A stretch of 64,000 nt of DNA from Streptomyces bambusae (GCF_020532645.1 NZ_JAJAUZ010000009.1:1-64000), one strand, 5' to 3'. Shown: positions 8,701 to 17,470, numbered from the stretch's first letter. Translations and numbers: made by a program. Notes: generated by a model not told the origin, from the sequence alone.

Positions 8701-9701
8701 CCGACCCAGGAGGACTGCGAGCTGGTGGAGGAAGTGCGGCCGTCGACGCTCTGCGCGGAGTAGTTGATCGACAGCTTCGGCTGCGGTCCGGCGGCGGCGG
8801 GAACGGTGTCCAGGGGGTAGGACCAGGTGAAGTCGCCGTTGGAGCCGCCGGCCGTCCAGGTCGAGGACGGGGACAGTGGAGTCGCTTCGTAGGTGCCCTG
8901 GTCTGAATTGGTGTCAGCGGACAGGGCCACGACCGACAGGGCGCTGGTGCCCTTGACGGCCTTGCCGGTGCTGACCTGAGCCGTGGCCTTCTGCAGGGTC
9001 GTGCTGTTCTGCGTCGGCACGGGGCTGGTCGTGCGGCAGGCAGGCTTCTCGGGTGAGGTGAGTGCGCAGGCAGGCAGTTGCACCATGCGGAGACGGCGGG
9101 ACCAGTTGCCGCCGAAGGCGTGTGCGAAGCCGCTGTAGTCGACGCTGACGGACACGTCCGCCGGATCGGTCTTCCCATCGGCCCGGCCTACGGTCAGGAC
9201 CACCCCTTGGATGCCAAGCTTGGCTGTCTTGGCCCGGTCCAGGACCGTCACACGCGCCTTGGAAGGTGCAGGCGCGGGCTTGCGGGCCGCCTGGCGTGCA
9301 CCGGGTGCCGAGGCTCCCTTGGGCGGCACTACCGCGACGGGCTGGGACAGCGCTACCGGGGACCCCGCCGCACGGGTGGCGGGCTTGCCGACTGCCGGCA
9401 GGGCTACCTCCGCCGAGAGAGCTGCAGGCCAGACGACCTTGCGCCCCAGCCTCTCCCGGGTCTTACGCTCTCCGGCGACCGTGGGATCTGCGATGGCCTG
9501 GCCCTTGGCCTTGAATATTTCGGCCTTGCCGTAGCGGGCCTTGGCCAGTGCGCCGTGTTCGCGTTCGAATGCCTGTACTGGGGCTGCCCCCAGCAAGGTG
9601 GTGATGATGGCTGTGCTCACGGGGAAGGCGACGGCCGCAAGTCTGCGCCGTCCTGCCTTGCTCCAGGCCCATGAGCTCAGCACGAGTCGTGTGCTGGACA
9701 C
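2757..9701 (-). CDS. Giant Rhs/YD-repeat polymorphic toxin with HINT domain
   Basis: Secreted protein of about 2,314 aa. GTG 9701 is chosen because AGGAGA lies 9 nt upstream; the longer TTG start at 9728 would place that Shine-Dalgarno sequence inside the gene. Order: signal peptide with a hydrophobic AAVAFPVSTAIITTLLGAAP stretch; SpvB/YD-type N-terminal region; many YD repeats (YDxxGN, YDxLGR); the Rhs core ending near GYAYSNNNPVTFADPNG (about 1,830-1,888); a hydrophobic segment from about 1,889; a HINT autoprotease from C2063 (CFPSGTPVL) to H2203-N2204 (VLVHN); then a toxin tip of about 110 aa. The Rhs shell normally encloses the tip, and HINT cleavage frees it (family knowledge). The tip, ending in GDYQVHYYMN and YDFDYKAVMNRR, matches no toxin family I can name. 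Confidence 0.92.
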   Translation of the reverse strand: MSSTRLVLSSWAWSKAGRRRLAAVAFPVSTAIITTLLGAAPVQAFEREHGALAKARYGKAEIFKAKGQAIADPTVAGERKTRERLGRKVVWPAALSAEVALPAVGKPATRAAGSPVALSQPVAVVPPKGASAPGARQAARKPAPAPSKARVTVLDRAKTAKLGIQGVVLTVGRADGKTDPADVSVSVDYSGFAHAFGGNWSRRLRMVQLPACALTSPEKPACRTTSPVPTQNSTTLQKATAQVSTGKAVKGTSALSVVALSADTNSDQGTYEATPLSPSSTWTAGGSNGDFTWSYPLDTVPAAAGPQPKLSINYSAQSVDGRTSSTSSQSSWVGDGWDLSTSYVERSYTTCDDDGQDKKYDRCWDEENASIVLNGKSSALIKDKTTGKWHLQGDDAERVTLDTDAVNGDDGDAATEKTKGDKGEHWTVTSPDGTQYVFGKNRLPGWTEGKPETNSVWTVPVFGDDSGEPGYSAASSFSGRWKNQAWRWNLDYVVDPHGNVMTYWYEKETNHYAKAGTTGNGTEYVRGGYLKRIDYGQRSDAVFSTTKPAGARVKFTVAERCVPVEDKEPCTSMTLTNHTAWPDVPFDQICKKDTPCTDQSSPSFFTTKRLTKVTTEVFDGSGTGADSDYPDVNGWTLDQKFPATGDGADPPMWLKSIQRTGKRGTDLAMDPITFSGVQMANRVDKTNDDVPAFIKWRVRTVTSETGSVLTVTYGDPECIADTNVPALTELDKNAKRCYPVKWIPPSNPTPGTNPQPRTDFFHKYNVRQVTESDPTGGAPLKQTDYTYHNGGAWAYDDQSPITEDKYRTWSIWRGYGKVTTTTGEAAGTRSRQVTTYYRGMDGDKQLAPDTTRKATVTDSTGAVVTDEDQFAGQVREQITYNGTTGSEVSGTINTPWSKVTATATHEGRTLNAYFVRPGKEVKRTATPTGATTSTTVSTYDDKTGLVTSVETDAAGKKECERTEYAANETSWMVNYVKRVEKVSVGCDATVNRTGDPKTTHVLSDLRTLYDSGAWGKAPTEGDATSVQRVTGYSGTTPVLQTTTKTSYDSLGRALDIWDTNGVRMKHTEYTPADSGPLTQTKVSNALGHTVTTVIDPAWGLNLSQTDPNGNRTELAYDGLGRLTKVWLADRDRAAGQTPSSTFEYNLSKTKASSVANKSLNNDGTTYQTTYNLYDALLRPRQTQAPGVGGGRVVSETTYDSRGLAVETAAGYIDTTAPSGDLATLITASPAGTQTVFDGAGRPAQEITLVRGARYGVTNHTYQGNVTTVEPPAGAAAIREEVDARGRLIEKREYAGNTADNSYTALKYTYDQADQLVRVEDSNGNAWKYEYDFLGRKTSSTDPDAGKSASEYDNRDQVVVTKDPRGQILSLTYDELGRPTGRLSGRIPVVNGTPTIDESKYLARWSYDTVKLGRPTSTIRYVGGKSGKIYATTNAAYDKLYRVLKEQYTVSTTEGSLAGNGTYTVQNAYNLDGTLQTRTIPAMGGLATETLSYGYNEQRLPTTLEGLTGLVQNTDYLPAGEPIRTTLGVSSAAKWTDINRTYEDGTKRLARQTVTSETHSGTDADVHYAYDIAGNPVSVEDKATTPVDRQCFTYDGNRRLKSAWSATANCTTAPATGNVGGPAPYWKTYTYDSAGNRKTATDHLAAGGAATTTYAHDHKTGTLPRPHLLSATTTTPASASRPNTSYTYDAAGNTVTRTTGTKTQTLLWDEENRLTKVTEADKTETSFLDDAEGNRLIRRDSTGTTLYLGETELRLDNESGQVEATRYYSHNGSVVAMRTPAALTWMSSDHNGTGTLQIDAATQAITRRYSQPFGETRGKPAADWAGEKGFVGGTEDPTGLTHLGVRDYDPAIGRFTSADPIADLKDPQQINGYAYSNNNPVTFADPNGKFWDTIIQIVVAVVSVVTTIVGGTRGGGTIRYTSSGSGNHGSTSSGNSCTTWTIHCSTEPSNPKAEGKWTDFVVSAIAEVARGGAGAADVANNVNPLKWLSCIASPKCANPTSDALDSLISSSGLENDTKANDSGKIAGFVATLFGGEAGVAAKGLVKGAKKGGSWLSRLFGRCKCFPSGTPVLLADGATKSIEKIKVGDEVLAEDPETGEKGSRRVLKLIVTESDKHFNELTVDTPGGPEELTATVEHPFWSPSEAEWVDAGNLKPGMTLRTSTGSTVTVKVNRPYTQHARTYNFTVDDLHTYYVLAGATPVLVHNSNCDVPSGSLSGRKLADKLRNESAGSPFTESGELTPDAIANSRLIMRGSDMGNKALRARFEERGGAAQWGKYSSETHQSPYGDYQVHYYMNRTSGEVMYDFDYKAVMNRR

Positions 9702-9765
9702 TCTTTGGATTCTCCTGATGATGATCAACAGAGCGCGCCCCGGACAACGCCAGGGCGCTGCGAGA

Positions 9766-9797
9766 AAGGGGTGCGCGCCGGGCGGCGCGCACCCCTT
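9766..9797 (-). terminator. Hairpin between lamG and rhs genes
   Basis: A perfect 14-bp stem, AAGGGGTGCGCGCC against GGCGCGCACCCCTT, with a 4-nt loop lies in the 126-nt gap downstream of the LamG gene and upstream of the Rhs start. As an intrinsic terminator or attenuator it would lower toxin expression relative to the LamG gene. Confidence 0.7.
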
Positions 9798-9827
9798 CAG
9801 GGGTAAGGCTGAATCAGGGGTGGCAGG

Positions 9828-12800
9828 TCAGTCGATCGGCACGGGCGGCTCGTCCTTGCGGGCGAGTTCCTTGATCTGCGTCGCGGACAGGACGCCCGCG
9901 TAGACCTGCATGGAGTCGAGCTGTCCCGCGACGTGGTTGCCGAAGGCTCCCGTGTCGTGGCGTCGACCGCGGCCCAGGTTCAGCGGACCGGAGGGCTGGA
10001 AGACACCCTGCGAGGCGACGCCGGTGTCGGCGCCCTGCCGCTCACCGGTCAGGTACAGCTTCAGGGAGTCTGTGACGGAGTCGTAGACGCCGGCCACGTG
10101 CACCCACCCGGTCGGGGAGTTCACCGCGTCCGAGGTGACGGATGCGCCGGGGCCTTCGAGGACGTCGGTGGCGAAGGTGCCGAAGCGCCATGTGCCGGTG
10201 GTCTCGCCGGCTTCCTGCCTGTACCACAGCCGGAAGGCGTCGCGCTGGGCTCCCGGATGGGCGAACACAGACGCGGAGTGCGCAACAGAGGTGTCGTCGA
10301 GAGTGGAATCGGCAGCCAGGTTCACCCAGCCGGCGACAGTGAAACTGCCTGCGTTGTCGAGCACGACCGGCGACGTGGCGTGACCGCCCTTCGCTTCGTC
10401 GAGGGAGACGACGCGCTCACGCCCGTAATCGCTCGTTCCGAGGAACACAGCACCGGGCTGAAGCGTCAGCTTGTTCCCTCGCCCGGAGCTGTCGGCGCCG
10501 ACGGAGCCGCTGGTCTCATTGGCTTCCCAGGCGGCAAGCTGAGCTGCACGCGGATGGCCGCTCTGCGGGTCTTCGGCGTTGACCACGTCACCCAGCTCGT
10601 AGGGGAAGACCGTCCGATTCCACAGCTGGACCTGGTCGACGTCCGCGGAAAGCTGGACTCCTCCGTCCCAGCCGCCTACCTCCACTCGGCCGGACGCCTG
10701 CCACGGCGTGGTGAAGGCGGTCTCCGCCTGCTCCGCACCGTTCACGTACAGGCGGATCTTGCCTTCCTTGAGGTCGTACACGCCGAGAAGATGCGTCCAC
10801 GCCCCGAGGACCGGCGGGCGCTGCGAGATCGCCCGGGCGACGGGCAGGGAAGCCGAGTAGGTCTCGTCCTTGCCGTAGCGATTGAAGATCCACCGGTCGT
10901 AGCCCGAGGAGTAGTACAGCTGGAAGGCGCCGGCGTTGACACCCTGCTGCTGGACGATGGTGCTCTGGTCCTTGCTGTTCAGCTTCACCCAAGCGCCGAC
11001 GGAGAAGCTGTTCGCGGTGTTCAGCACAGGGCCGGTGGTCGCCGCGTAGACGTTGGATCCGGTGCCCTTGAGGCCTGAAGACAGGCGGGCGTGCTTGGAC
11101 CAGGACGCTTGGCTCAGCGTCAGGGGGTACTTCGTGGCTGCAGAGTTCACGGACGAGACGCCGGCGTTTTCGTCGAAGCGCCATTCAGTGACGGGACCTG
11201 ATGGGCGCGCGACATTGAAGAAGTAGTACTCGGTCTCGCTGACGTTCCCGGCCTGGTCGTACGTCTGCACCCGGAGCTGGTTGGTGCCGGCCCGGTCAGG
11301 CGTGATCTTGATCTCGTAGCTTGCCGTGTTCGTGGCGAACGTCTTGCTCTCCAACAGCACGCCGCCGAGCCAGATGTCGTACCGCCGCACATCACTCGCG
11401 CCAGCTGCGATCTTGAACGTGCCCGTCATCCCGACACTGCCGGTCTCAGGGTCAGCGTCGCACGACGTTCCCGCACACTCTGTGTACGGGGTGGACGTGA
11501 CCTTGGGCTTGGGCGGGGCGCTGGTGTCGATCTTGAAGTAGCAGCCTGCAGAATACGGGCCCTTGACCGAGAGCATCTTCCCGCCGTACGGGTAGCGGTA
11601 TTCAGTGCGGGCGGTGAACCCGTACAGCTTTCCGTCTTCGAGCGTGCGAGTGGGAACGCTGCCTGCGGTACCCGAGGCCGTCCACGTGTCGGGGGCCAGC
11701 GTCTCGACCAGACCGCCGTCGGTGTTGTCGTACAGCTCGAACACCGGCCTGAGGTGCGCGTTGCCGGCGTCAACGGAAGTCGGTGTGCCCGTCAGGCGCG
11801 GCGTGGTCGTGCGAATCACGGCAGGGGTGCTCTTGGCGGAGCACGCCATGCTGGGGTACGACATCTTCACGGATCGCGGTGCCTCGTCCGGCAGCGAGAT
11901 GTAGTCGATGCGCAGCCGCGGCTTGAGCTGCGGGTCCTTGAGGACCCGATCGTCGGCCGGGGAGATGAACTGCTTCCAGGCGAAGGGGTCGGTTTCGCTG
12001 GCGGCCAGGCCAAGCGTGGTGGTCGCGGACTTGGCCCCAACCGCGTGGGCGACTGCAGCGGTGGCGTCGAATTCGACATCCCCATCCGGGCAGTTGGCCG
12101 AGAATCCCTTGGCGGCAGACCTCGTGTCTACTTGCGTCCAGCTCAGCTTGGACGCCCAGGTAGTGCCGGACGAGATGGGGCTGGTCCGGTAGAGGCTGAC
12201 GTCCTTCTTCGTGCAGTTGGCCGACCAGATCTCGTACGCCGTGAACTGCGCGCCGAGGATCTTCTTGCCCACCACGCCACGGGTGTCGAATTGGTAGAGC
12301 GACTTGGACTTCTTGTTGTCCACGTAGGCGTCGTAACCGACGCCCAGGGCGTGCGAGGTCTTCCAGAACGAGGTCGAGGGGCTGTTCGACCAAAGTGTTG
12401 TCCAGCCGGTGAGGGTGCCCGGAGTCGACGGCGGATCGATGACCACCGGATAGCTGGTGTCCGGGTGGGCCAGAAACTCCTGATCCGGCGCGACGGACAA
12501 CGCATCCGTGGAGAGCGCCACCTTGGCAACCGCCGTCTGGGACCCGGGGTCCGGCAGCACAGGGTTCTGCTCGCTATCGGCAATCTCGGTAGCGGCCGCC
12601 TGAGAGGAGGCGGCCCGCATCGCCGTCTTCTGCATGCTGGAAGCCGGCTGTGTCGGCGTTGCTGCAGGCGCCGAGTCCCACATCAGCGCGGCGCTGCTGG
12701 AAAAAACGACACTGCCCCGAGCATCAACCATGGAGGTCGTGCCGTTGGCGTGAGCACTGACAGAAAGCCCTGAAGTCTTCAGCGGGAACTTGATCGACCT

Positions 12801-13463
12801 CAGCGCAGGATCGCTCGCGGCTTTGCGCGTGTGCACGACAAGGTTGTGGGTGAAGCCATCGGGCCTCATCTGCACGACCAGATCGATGTCGGGCCGGACG
12901 GACTCGTACACAGCGAGCGAACCGGAAATCTTCGGTTCGGGCAGTGGCCAAGGTGACCGCAGCTCGTACGAAGTGCCCTCACGGCTGAAGGTCGCAAGCG
13001 GTGCTGCCGTGCCGCCGCCGGATAGCACAACGTCCTGCGCAGCCGTCGGGACGAGGCGGCCATCGGCCCGCTCGACAAGGTCCGTGTCGATCGGCACCCA
13101 GGAATCGCCACGCTTCACGCGTTCGACCACGGGCGAGGCCTCAGCCGTGAACGTGCCGTCAGGGTTGGCGAAGACCTGCGTCGAGCCGTCGGTCAGGCTC
13201 GTGACCTCGACACGTCGCCCCTCCTTGGCAGCACGCTCCGACGCCTTCTGCTCGGCAGTGGGGCGGGGCAGCGGATCGTCGCCCCAATAGGCCAGACCCC
13301 GTTCAGCCGGATTGGCAGGGGCACTTGAAATGGTCTGGTCGGACTCGTCATCCGAGGGAAGCGTGGAGGCGGCAGCCGGCAACATCTGGCCGCCAAACCC
13401 CAGAACCGTCATCAGAACAGCCGTCGCGGCCGCTACCCCCTGCGCCGGTCTCCGCCGGCGCAT
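9828..13463 (-). CDS. Secreted LamG/DNRLRE protein, Rhs partner
   Basis: Protein of about 1,211 aa with a signal peptide (AAATAVLMTVLGFGGQMLPA). Its first third resembles the leader found before actinomycete Rhs proteins (AERGLAYWGDDPLPRPTAEQ, then LVERADGRLVPTAAQDVV). A DNRLRE-like domain follows (LYQFDTRGVVGKKILGAQF, Trp-rich), then an Ig-like region with Cys pairs, then two LamG/concanavalin jelly-rolls (EWRFDENAG...SFSVGAWVKL and GSVGADSSGRGN...SFTVAGWVNL). Such domains bind carbohydrate or other surfaces. It is the first gene of the toxin operon and likely supports export or attachment of the Rhs protein (inference). ATG 13463 is chosen over TTG 13475; neither has a strong Shine-Dalgarno sequence. 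Confidence 0.88.
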   Translation of the reverse strand: MRRRRPAQGVAAATAVLMTVLGFGGQMLPAAASTLPSDDESDQTISSAPANPAERGLAYWGDDPLPRPTAEQKASERAAKEGRRVEVTSLTDGSTQVFANPDGTFTAEASPVVERVKRGDSWVPIDTDLVERADGRLVPTAAQDVVLSGGGTAAPLATFSREGTSYELRSPWPLPEPKISGSLAVYESVRPDIDLVVQMRPDGFTHNLVVHTRKAASDPALRSIKFPLKTSGLSVSAHANGTTSMVDARGSVVFSSSAALMWDSAPAATPTQPASSMQKTAMRAASSQAAATEIADSEQNPVLPDPGSQTAVAKVALSTDALSVAPDQEFLAHPDTSYPVVIDPPSTPGTLTGWTTLWSNSPSTSFWKTSHALGVGYDAYVDNKKSKSLYQFDTRGVVGKKILGAQFTAYEIWSANCTKKDVSLYRTSPISSGTTWASKLSWTQVDTRSAAKGFSANCPDGDVEFDATAAVAHAVGAKSATTTLGLAASETDPFAWKQFISPADDRVLKDPQLKPRLRIDYISLPDEAPRSVKMSYPSMACSAKSTPAVIRTTTPRLTGTPTSVDAGNAHLRPVFELYDNTDGGLVETLAPDTWTASGTAGSVPTRTLEDGKLYGFTARTEYRYPYGGKMLSVKGPYSAGCYFKIDTSAPPKPKVTSTPYTECAGTSCDADPETGSVGMTGTFKIAAGASDVRRYDIWLGGVLLESKTFATNTASYEIKITPDRAGTNQLRVQTYDQAGNVSETEYYFFNVARPSGPVTEWRFDENAGVSSVNSAATKYPLTLSQASWSKHARLSSGLKGTGSNVYAATTGPVLNTANSFSVGAWVKLNSKDQSTIVQQQGVNAGAFQLYYSSGYDRWIFNRYGKDETYSASLPVARAISQRPPVLGAWTHLLGVYDLKEGKIRLYVNGAEQAETAFTTPWQASGRVEVGGWDGGVQLSADVDQVQLWNRTVFPYELGDVVNAEDPQSGHPRAAQLAAWEANETSGSVGADSSGRGNKLTLQPGAVFLGTSDYGRERVVSLDEAKGGHATSPVVLDNAGSFTVAGWVNLAADSTLDDTSVAHSASVFAHPGAQRDAFRLWYRQEAGETTGTWRFGTFATDVLEGPGASVTSDAVNSPTGWVHVAGVYDSVTDSLKLYLTGERQGADTGVASQGVFQPSGPLNLGRGRRHDTGAFGNHVAGQLDSMQVYAGVLSATQIKELARKDEPPVPID

Positions 13464-13814
13464 CCGTGTCTTCAATTTGCAGTCTCACAATCCGAAATGG
13501 TCACAATCGGCGACGCGACCTTACTGCCAGTTGACCGCTGGTTCAGACCTACACCGCGAGCGCAAAACGGAACTTCAAGTACCGAATCTGCACCGAAGGT
13601 GCACCCAACGACCTCCCAAAGTGATCAACACCACCCTTGCCGTGCGTCACCTCGAGGCAGCGCGAGGAAGAGCCGTTTGCGCCGGCGCTAACGCGGTCGC
13701 CAGACGGCAAAGGTCATTGCTGGACCTCCACCCAAGGGTGATTAGATGATCAGGACCTTCGACGCGGCTCTCGCGCGCGATGCCTGCACACTCTGAAACA
13801 CCCGTGGGGGAACC
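13464..13814. other. Divergent promoter region (lamG / secreted gene)
   Basis: This 351-bp gap lies between the minus-strand LamG gene and the plus-strand gene at 13815. Promoters for both must lie here or upstream, but I cannot pick reliable -10/-35 boxes. The sequence 13690-13760 (GTCATTGCTGG, GATTAGATGATC) is somewhat more AT-rich. No gene is supported. Confidence 0.4.
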
Positions 13815-14582
13815 ATGCCCAGACCAGCTCTGTTCACCGCCGCCTCAGCCGCGGCACTGGCCGTGGTGGGGGTGATCGCGCTGCCTGCGGCAGCCGACAC
13901 CCAGAAGGGGGACGCCAAGGTGCTGGCCGCCTCCATCAACGGCGGCAAGCCGATCGTCGTCGGGCCTTCGGGGGCCGCCGCATTCACCGTGCGCGTGAAG
14001 GCCTCCGATCCGACCGGGGTCGACCGCCTGAATACGGTCCTGTACCGAGGACCGCTCAACAACCCAGACGCCGGTTTGACGGCTTCTGGCCCGCGCGAGT
14101 GCACGGCCCTGACTGCCACCACCTCGCGGTGCGTGCACGAGTACAAAGTCGATGCCGGGTACTTCACCCACGCCGACGCGGGACACTGGTCCCTCGTGGC
14201 CGTCGCCTACGGCAAGGACGACGACTACTACGCAGACGACGTCGCTGCCACCACCCGCATCCAGCGCGCCGCCCACATCACCGTGAACGCGCCCCCTGAG
14301 CCCGCCCGCACCGGCAAGCCGCTCTCGGTCACCGGCAAGCTCACCCGGGCCAACTGGGAGACCCACACCATGCGAGGCTACTCCGGCCAGAAGGTCAACC
14401 TCCAGTTCCGCGCCGCCGGCGCCTTGGCCTACACGACCGTCAAGACTGTGACCACCGACGCCAAGGGCGAGCTCCGCACCACTGCCACCGCGGCGAAGGA
14501 CGGCACCTGGCGCTGGCAGTACGCCGGCACCACCAGCACTGCGGCAGTCAACTCCACTGGCGACTTCGTCGACGTACGCTGA
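13815..14582 (+). CDS. Secreted hypothetical protein with Ig-like C-terminus
   Basis: Protein of 255 aa. ATG 13815 follows GGGGGAACC. An N-terminal signal peptide (LFTAASAAALAVVGVIALPAAAD) is followed by a region containing AAFTVRVKASDPTGVD and a likely disulphide pair (PRECTALTATTSRCVHEY). An acidic stretch, YGKDDDYYADD, could bind a metal ion. The C-terminal third (GKPLSVTGKLTRANWETH, VNLQFRAAG, GTWRWQYAGT) looks like the Ig-like repeat used in Streptomyces wall proteins. No catalytic motif is seen. It is transcribed away from the toxin operon and not obviously linked to it. Confidence 0.75.
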   Translation: MPRPALFTAASAAALAVVGVIALPAAADTQKGDAKVLAASINGGKPIVVGPSGAAAFTVRVKASDPTGVDRLNTVLYRGPLNNPDAGLTASGPRECTALTATTSRCVHEYKVDAGYFTHADAGHWSLVAVAYGKDDDYYADDVAATTRIQRAAHITVNAPPEPARTGKPLSVTGKLTRANWETHTMRGYSGQKVNLQFRAAGALAYTTVKTVTTDAKGELRTTATAAKDGTWRWQYAGTTSTAAVNSTGDFVDVR

Positions 14583-15282
14583 CCGCACAAGGCAGAACCA
14601 ACGACGGGACGGCGGAGTCCGGGCCATGAGCGCCCCGCACCCGCCGCCCCGACGCTGGAGCGTCAAGGCGCTGCCAGCCGGTGTAGGCCGTGCCTGCACT
14701 GGTCTCTGCGGTACCGGTCAGCACTCGGGACCAAGGAAGACAGCCCCTCACCGGCTCCCGCACTCGCGTTCCCTCCATGGTTCGACCCTGTGGCACGGAC
14801 GCCTGGCCGCACGACGAGACACCGGTGGTTCAACTGGGCCAATCGGACGCTCGGACACGTCACCGGGTCGACCTTGATCGTTGCGGCGCCGTCGACCGGA
14901 AACCGCGCTGGACCAACGGCGAAGCCGATCTTGGAACATCGCCGACGGCCGCATCAAGATCGACGCTGGTGGAAGCAGTTCTCCACCCTGATCTCCGCCG
15001 GCAACGTCTCCGGAGACCCCTCTTCCCCGGCCCACAGCTACGGCATCGACTACGACCAGAAGGTGAGCAAGATCTTCTGACCGGCTCCGCGCAGGCCTCA
15101 CACCTGCGTGCGAGCGGTGCCGGGATGGGCGGAGGCCGGTTCTCTGCCGTTTTGCGGGGGGGTGTAGGGACCGCCCCGAGCGCCTTCTAGGATCACGTCA
15201 TTCTCAGTGGGAGCACCGAGCACGCGCGTATGCGGTGGTCTCGGTTGTGTGCCTTCCCTTCACGATTGCCCCGGAGGGCCGA
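14583..15282. other. 700-bp stretch with no intact gene
   Basis: Short open frames exist on both strands but none has good coding character. The part at 14891-15080 holds pieces of a decayed gene in three frames (described separately). The rest shows no promoter, repeat or RNA that I can support. Confidence 0.4.
14891..15080 (+). pseudogene. Decayed 3' end of an unknown gene
   Basis: Three short runs in successive frames read like one protein end: DRKPRWTNGEADLG (from 14891), NIADGRIKIDAGG (from 14935) and KQFSTLISAGNVSGDPSS to SYGIDYDQKVSKIF, stopping at 15080. Protein-like sense passing through three frames within 190 bp suggests a remnant with two indels. The family is not recognised. It could also be chance, because GC-rich DNA gives many open frames. 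Confidence 0.3.
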
Positions 15283-17423
15283 TTGCCTCGCCACACCCCG
15301 ATGCGCCACACCCTGCCGGTGCTGTTCTCGTCCGCCCTCCTGGCGACGAGCAGCGTGCTGCTGACTGCCCCTGGTGCCGCGGCCGTGACCGCTCCGGTGA
15401 CCGAGCTGGTGCTGGATGCCGACCCAGGCCTGCCCAAGACCGGTATCGCGCTCAGCCGCGGTGTGCTGCGGGTCGCCGAGGACCACCCTTCGCTGGAGAC
15501 GGACCGTACGAGCGTGTGGCAGCTGTCGCTGAGCCCGTCGGGGAGCCTGAGTGCCTCGGAGCGGATGGCGGGATGGGACACGGGCGCCCTGTGCCCTGTG
15601 GCGTCCGTCAACTGCAGTCCTCTGTGGGGCAACGCGGGCTTCGGCGGTGACGTCGCCCACGACCAGGTGTCCATGGACGGCAAGCCGGTCGATCGTCTCA
15701 AGACCCTGGACAGCCGGGAGGGTGTGAGCTTCGGCGTGGGCTCCGGCGGTTCCGTCGTCGACGTGTCCGACGGCTACGCCATCTTCAATTCCGGTGGTAC
15801 GAGCCCTTCCCAGTACGTCGCGCGGTTCGGCACCGGTACGGTGCTCGAGCGCTCTGTGCGGGCAGCCGCGTTGAACGGCCACACCGTGTGGAGCACGACG
15901 CCGACGGCCGGGCGGCTCGAGCTGTACGGGCTTGCCTCGCACACCACGCGGACGTGGGACACCGGAGCGCCGTGCGTGCCCCAGGAGCTTCAGGCGCGTG
16001 GCCGCTGAGTGTACTGGAGCTGTGGCGCGGCCGGGCCGGCCGGAGTGTTCAACCGGGACTCGGGCACATCGACGGCCGCGCCGGCCGGTGATGTGCTGCT
16101 GGGCGACGGCTTCACCGTCCGCCACGACCACCAGGCCAAGACGCTCGTCCTGACCGATGCAACAACCGGTGCCGGCCGGGTCATCGCCACCGGAATGCCC
16201 GACAAGGGGCTCGAAGTGGACAGGCGCTTCCGCTGGGCCGTGGACGAGTTCACCAACCTCGTGGCCTGGGTCGACGAGCAGGAGAAGGTCCACGTACGGT
16301 CCGCCGGGATCACCCCTTCCCCTCTCAGCCTGCCGGCGGGCTTCTTCCCCGGCGAGATCCACATCGGCTACGGCCCCGCGGAATGGGACCTCCGGCTCAG
16401 CCGCCCCGTCACGTCCTGGAGCCTCACCATCAGGAGTGTGACCGGCACGAAGCTGCGCACCTTCTCGGGCGGAGCAACCCCCGGCCAGATCAACGTCGAG
16501 TGGGACGGCAAGACGTCCGACGGGCGCACCGCCCCCAGCGGCGGCTACACCTGGACCTTGAAGGCCGTGCCGTACGGAACGTCGACGGCCGTCACCGTCT
16601 ACTCGCTCACGGACCGGATCTACGGTGGTGCTGCCGCCCTGCGCGACTACGGCAGCACCAACCAGGGCTCGCCCGATGGAATCGGCGACGCTGTTGCGCT
16701 CACCTCGGACAACGGGCTGCGGACGATCTACGGCGACCACAAGGCCACCGGAAAGTTCGTCGGCACCAAGACCAGCCGCGCCTGGCCCGCGGGCATACGC
16801 CCCATACCGATGGGGGACATGAGCGGCGACCGCTGCAACGACATGCTGGTCCGCTTCGCCAACGGTCAGCTGCGCCGCTTCACACCCGGTTGCGGGACAC
16901 CTGCATCGCCGGACGACAGCAATCTGCTGATCGGGGCGGGCTGGAACGAATACGACGTGCTCACGTCGCCCGGCGACGTCACGGGAGACGGCCGCGGAGA
17001 TCTCATCGCCCGGAACCCCGCTACCGGCGTCCTGTACCTCTACACGCAGACCACCCGGGGCATCTTCGCCCCCGGGTACAGATCCCAGGCACGTATAAGG
17101 GCTACAAGAAGATCGTCGGCACGGGCGACCTCAACGGGGACGGCCACGGAGACCTGCTCCTGCACAGCGCCGCCAACGAGCTGTGGCGGATGAACGGGAC
17201 CAGCAACGGAAAGTTCGCCGCTCCCGTCAGGCTCGCGTCGAACTGGGGATCGTCCTACAACGCCCTGGCCGGCATCGGAGACCTGACCGGCGACGGACGG
17301 GCCGACCTCGTCGCCCGGGACACCGCCGGCCGCGCTTGGCGGTACGCCGGCACCGGCAAGGGCACCTTCGGCGCCCGCGTCCAGATCGCCACCGGCTGGC
17401 AGACCTACTCCGCCCTTTACTAG
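15283..17423 (+). pseudogene. FlgD-Ig / FG-GAP secreted protein, nonsense plus frameshift
   Basis: One secreted gene is broken in two places. TTG 15283, after GGAGGG, opens a signal peptide (LPVLFSSALLATSSVLLTA). The frame ends at an in-frame TGA (16006-16008) and resumes directly in the same frame (VYWSCGAAGPAGVFNRD). It then carries a FlgD-like Ig domain (INVEWDGKTSDGRTAPSGGY) and VCBS/FG-GAP repeats (GDVTGDGRGDLIARNP). At the C-run 17069-17073 one base is missing (five C where six restore GIFAPRVQIP), and the last repeats continue in the next frame to the TAG at 17423. The intact relative at 59726-62329 has the same domain order and shows where the frame should go. Either a true pseudogene or two sequence errors. 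Confidence 0.8.
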
Positions 17424-17437
17424 AGGCCACGCTTCAT

Positions 17438-17470
17438 GGGGGCCTGAGATCCAATCGGATCCAGGCCCTC
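17438..17470 (+). terminator. Terminator-like hairpin after the broken FG-GAP gene
   Basis: GGGGGCCTGAGATCC pairs with GGATCCAGGCCCTC around an AATC loop, with one bulged A and one G-T pair. It starts 15 nt after the stop at 17423. Confidence 0.6.
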
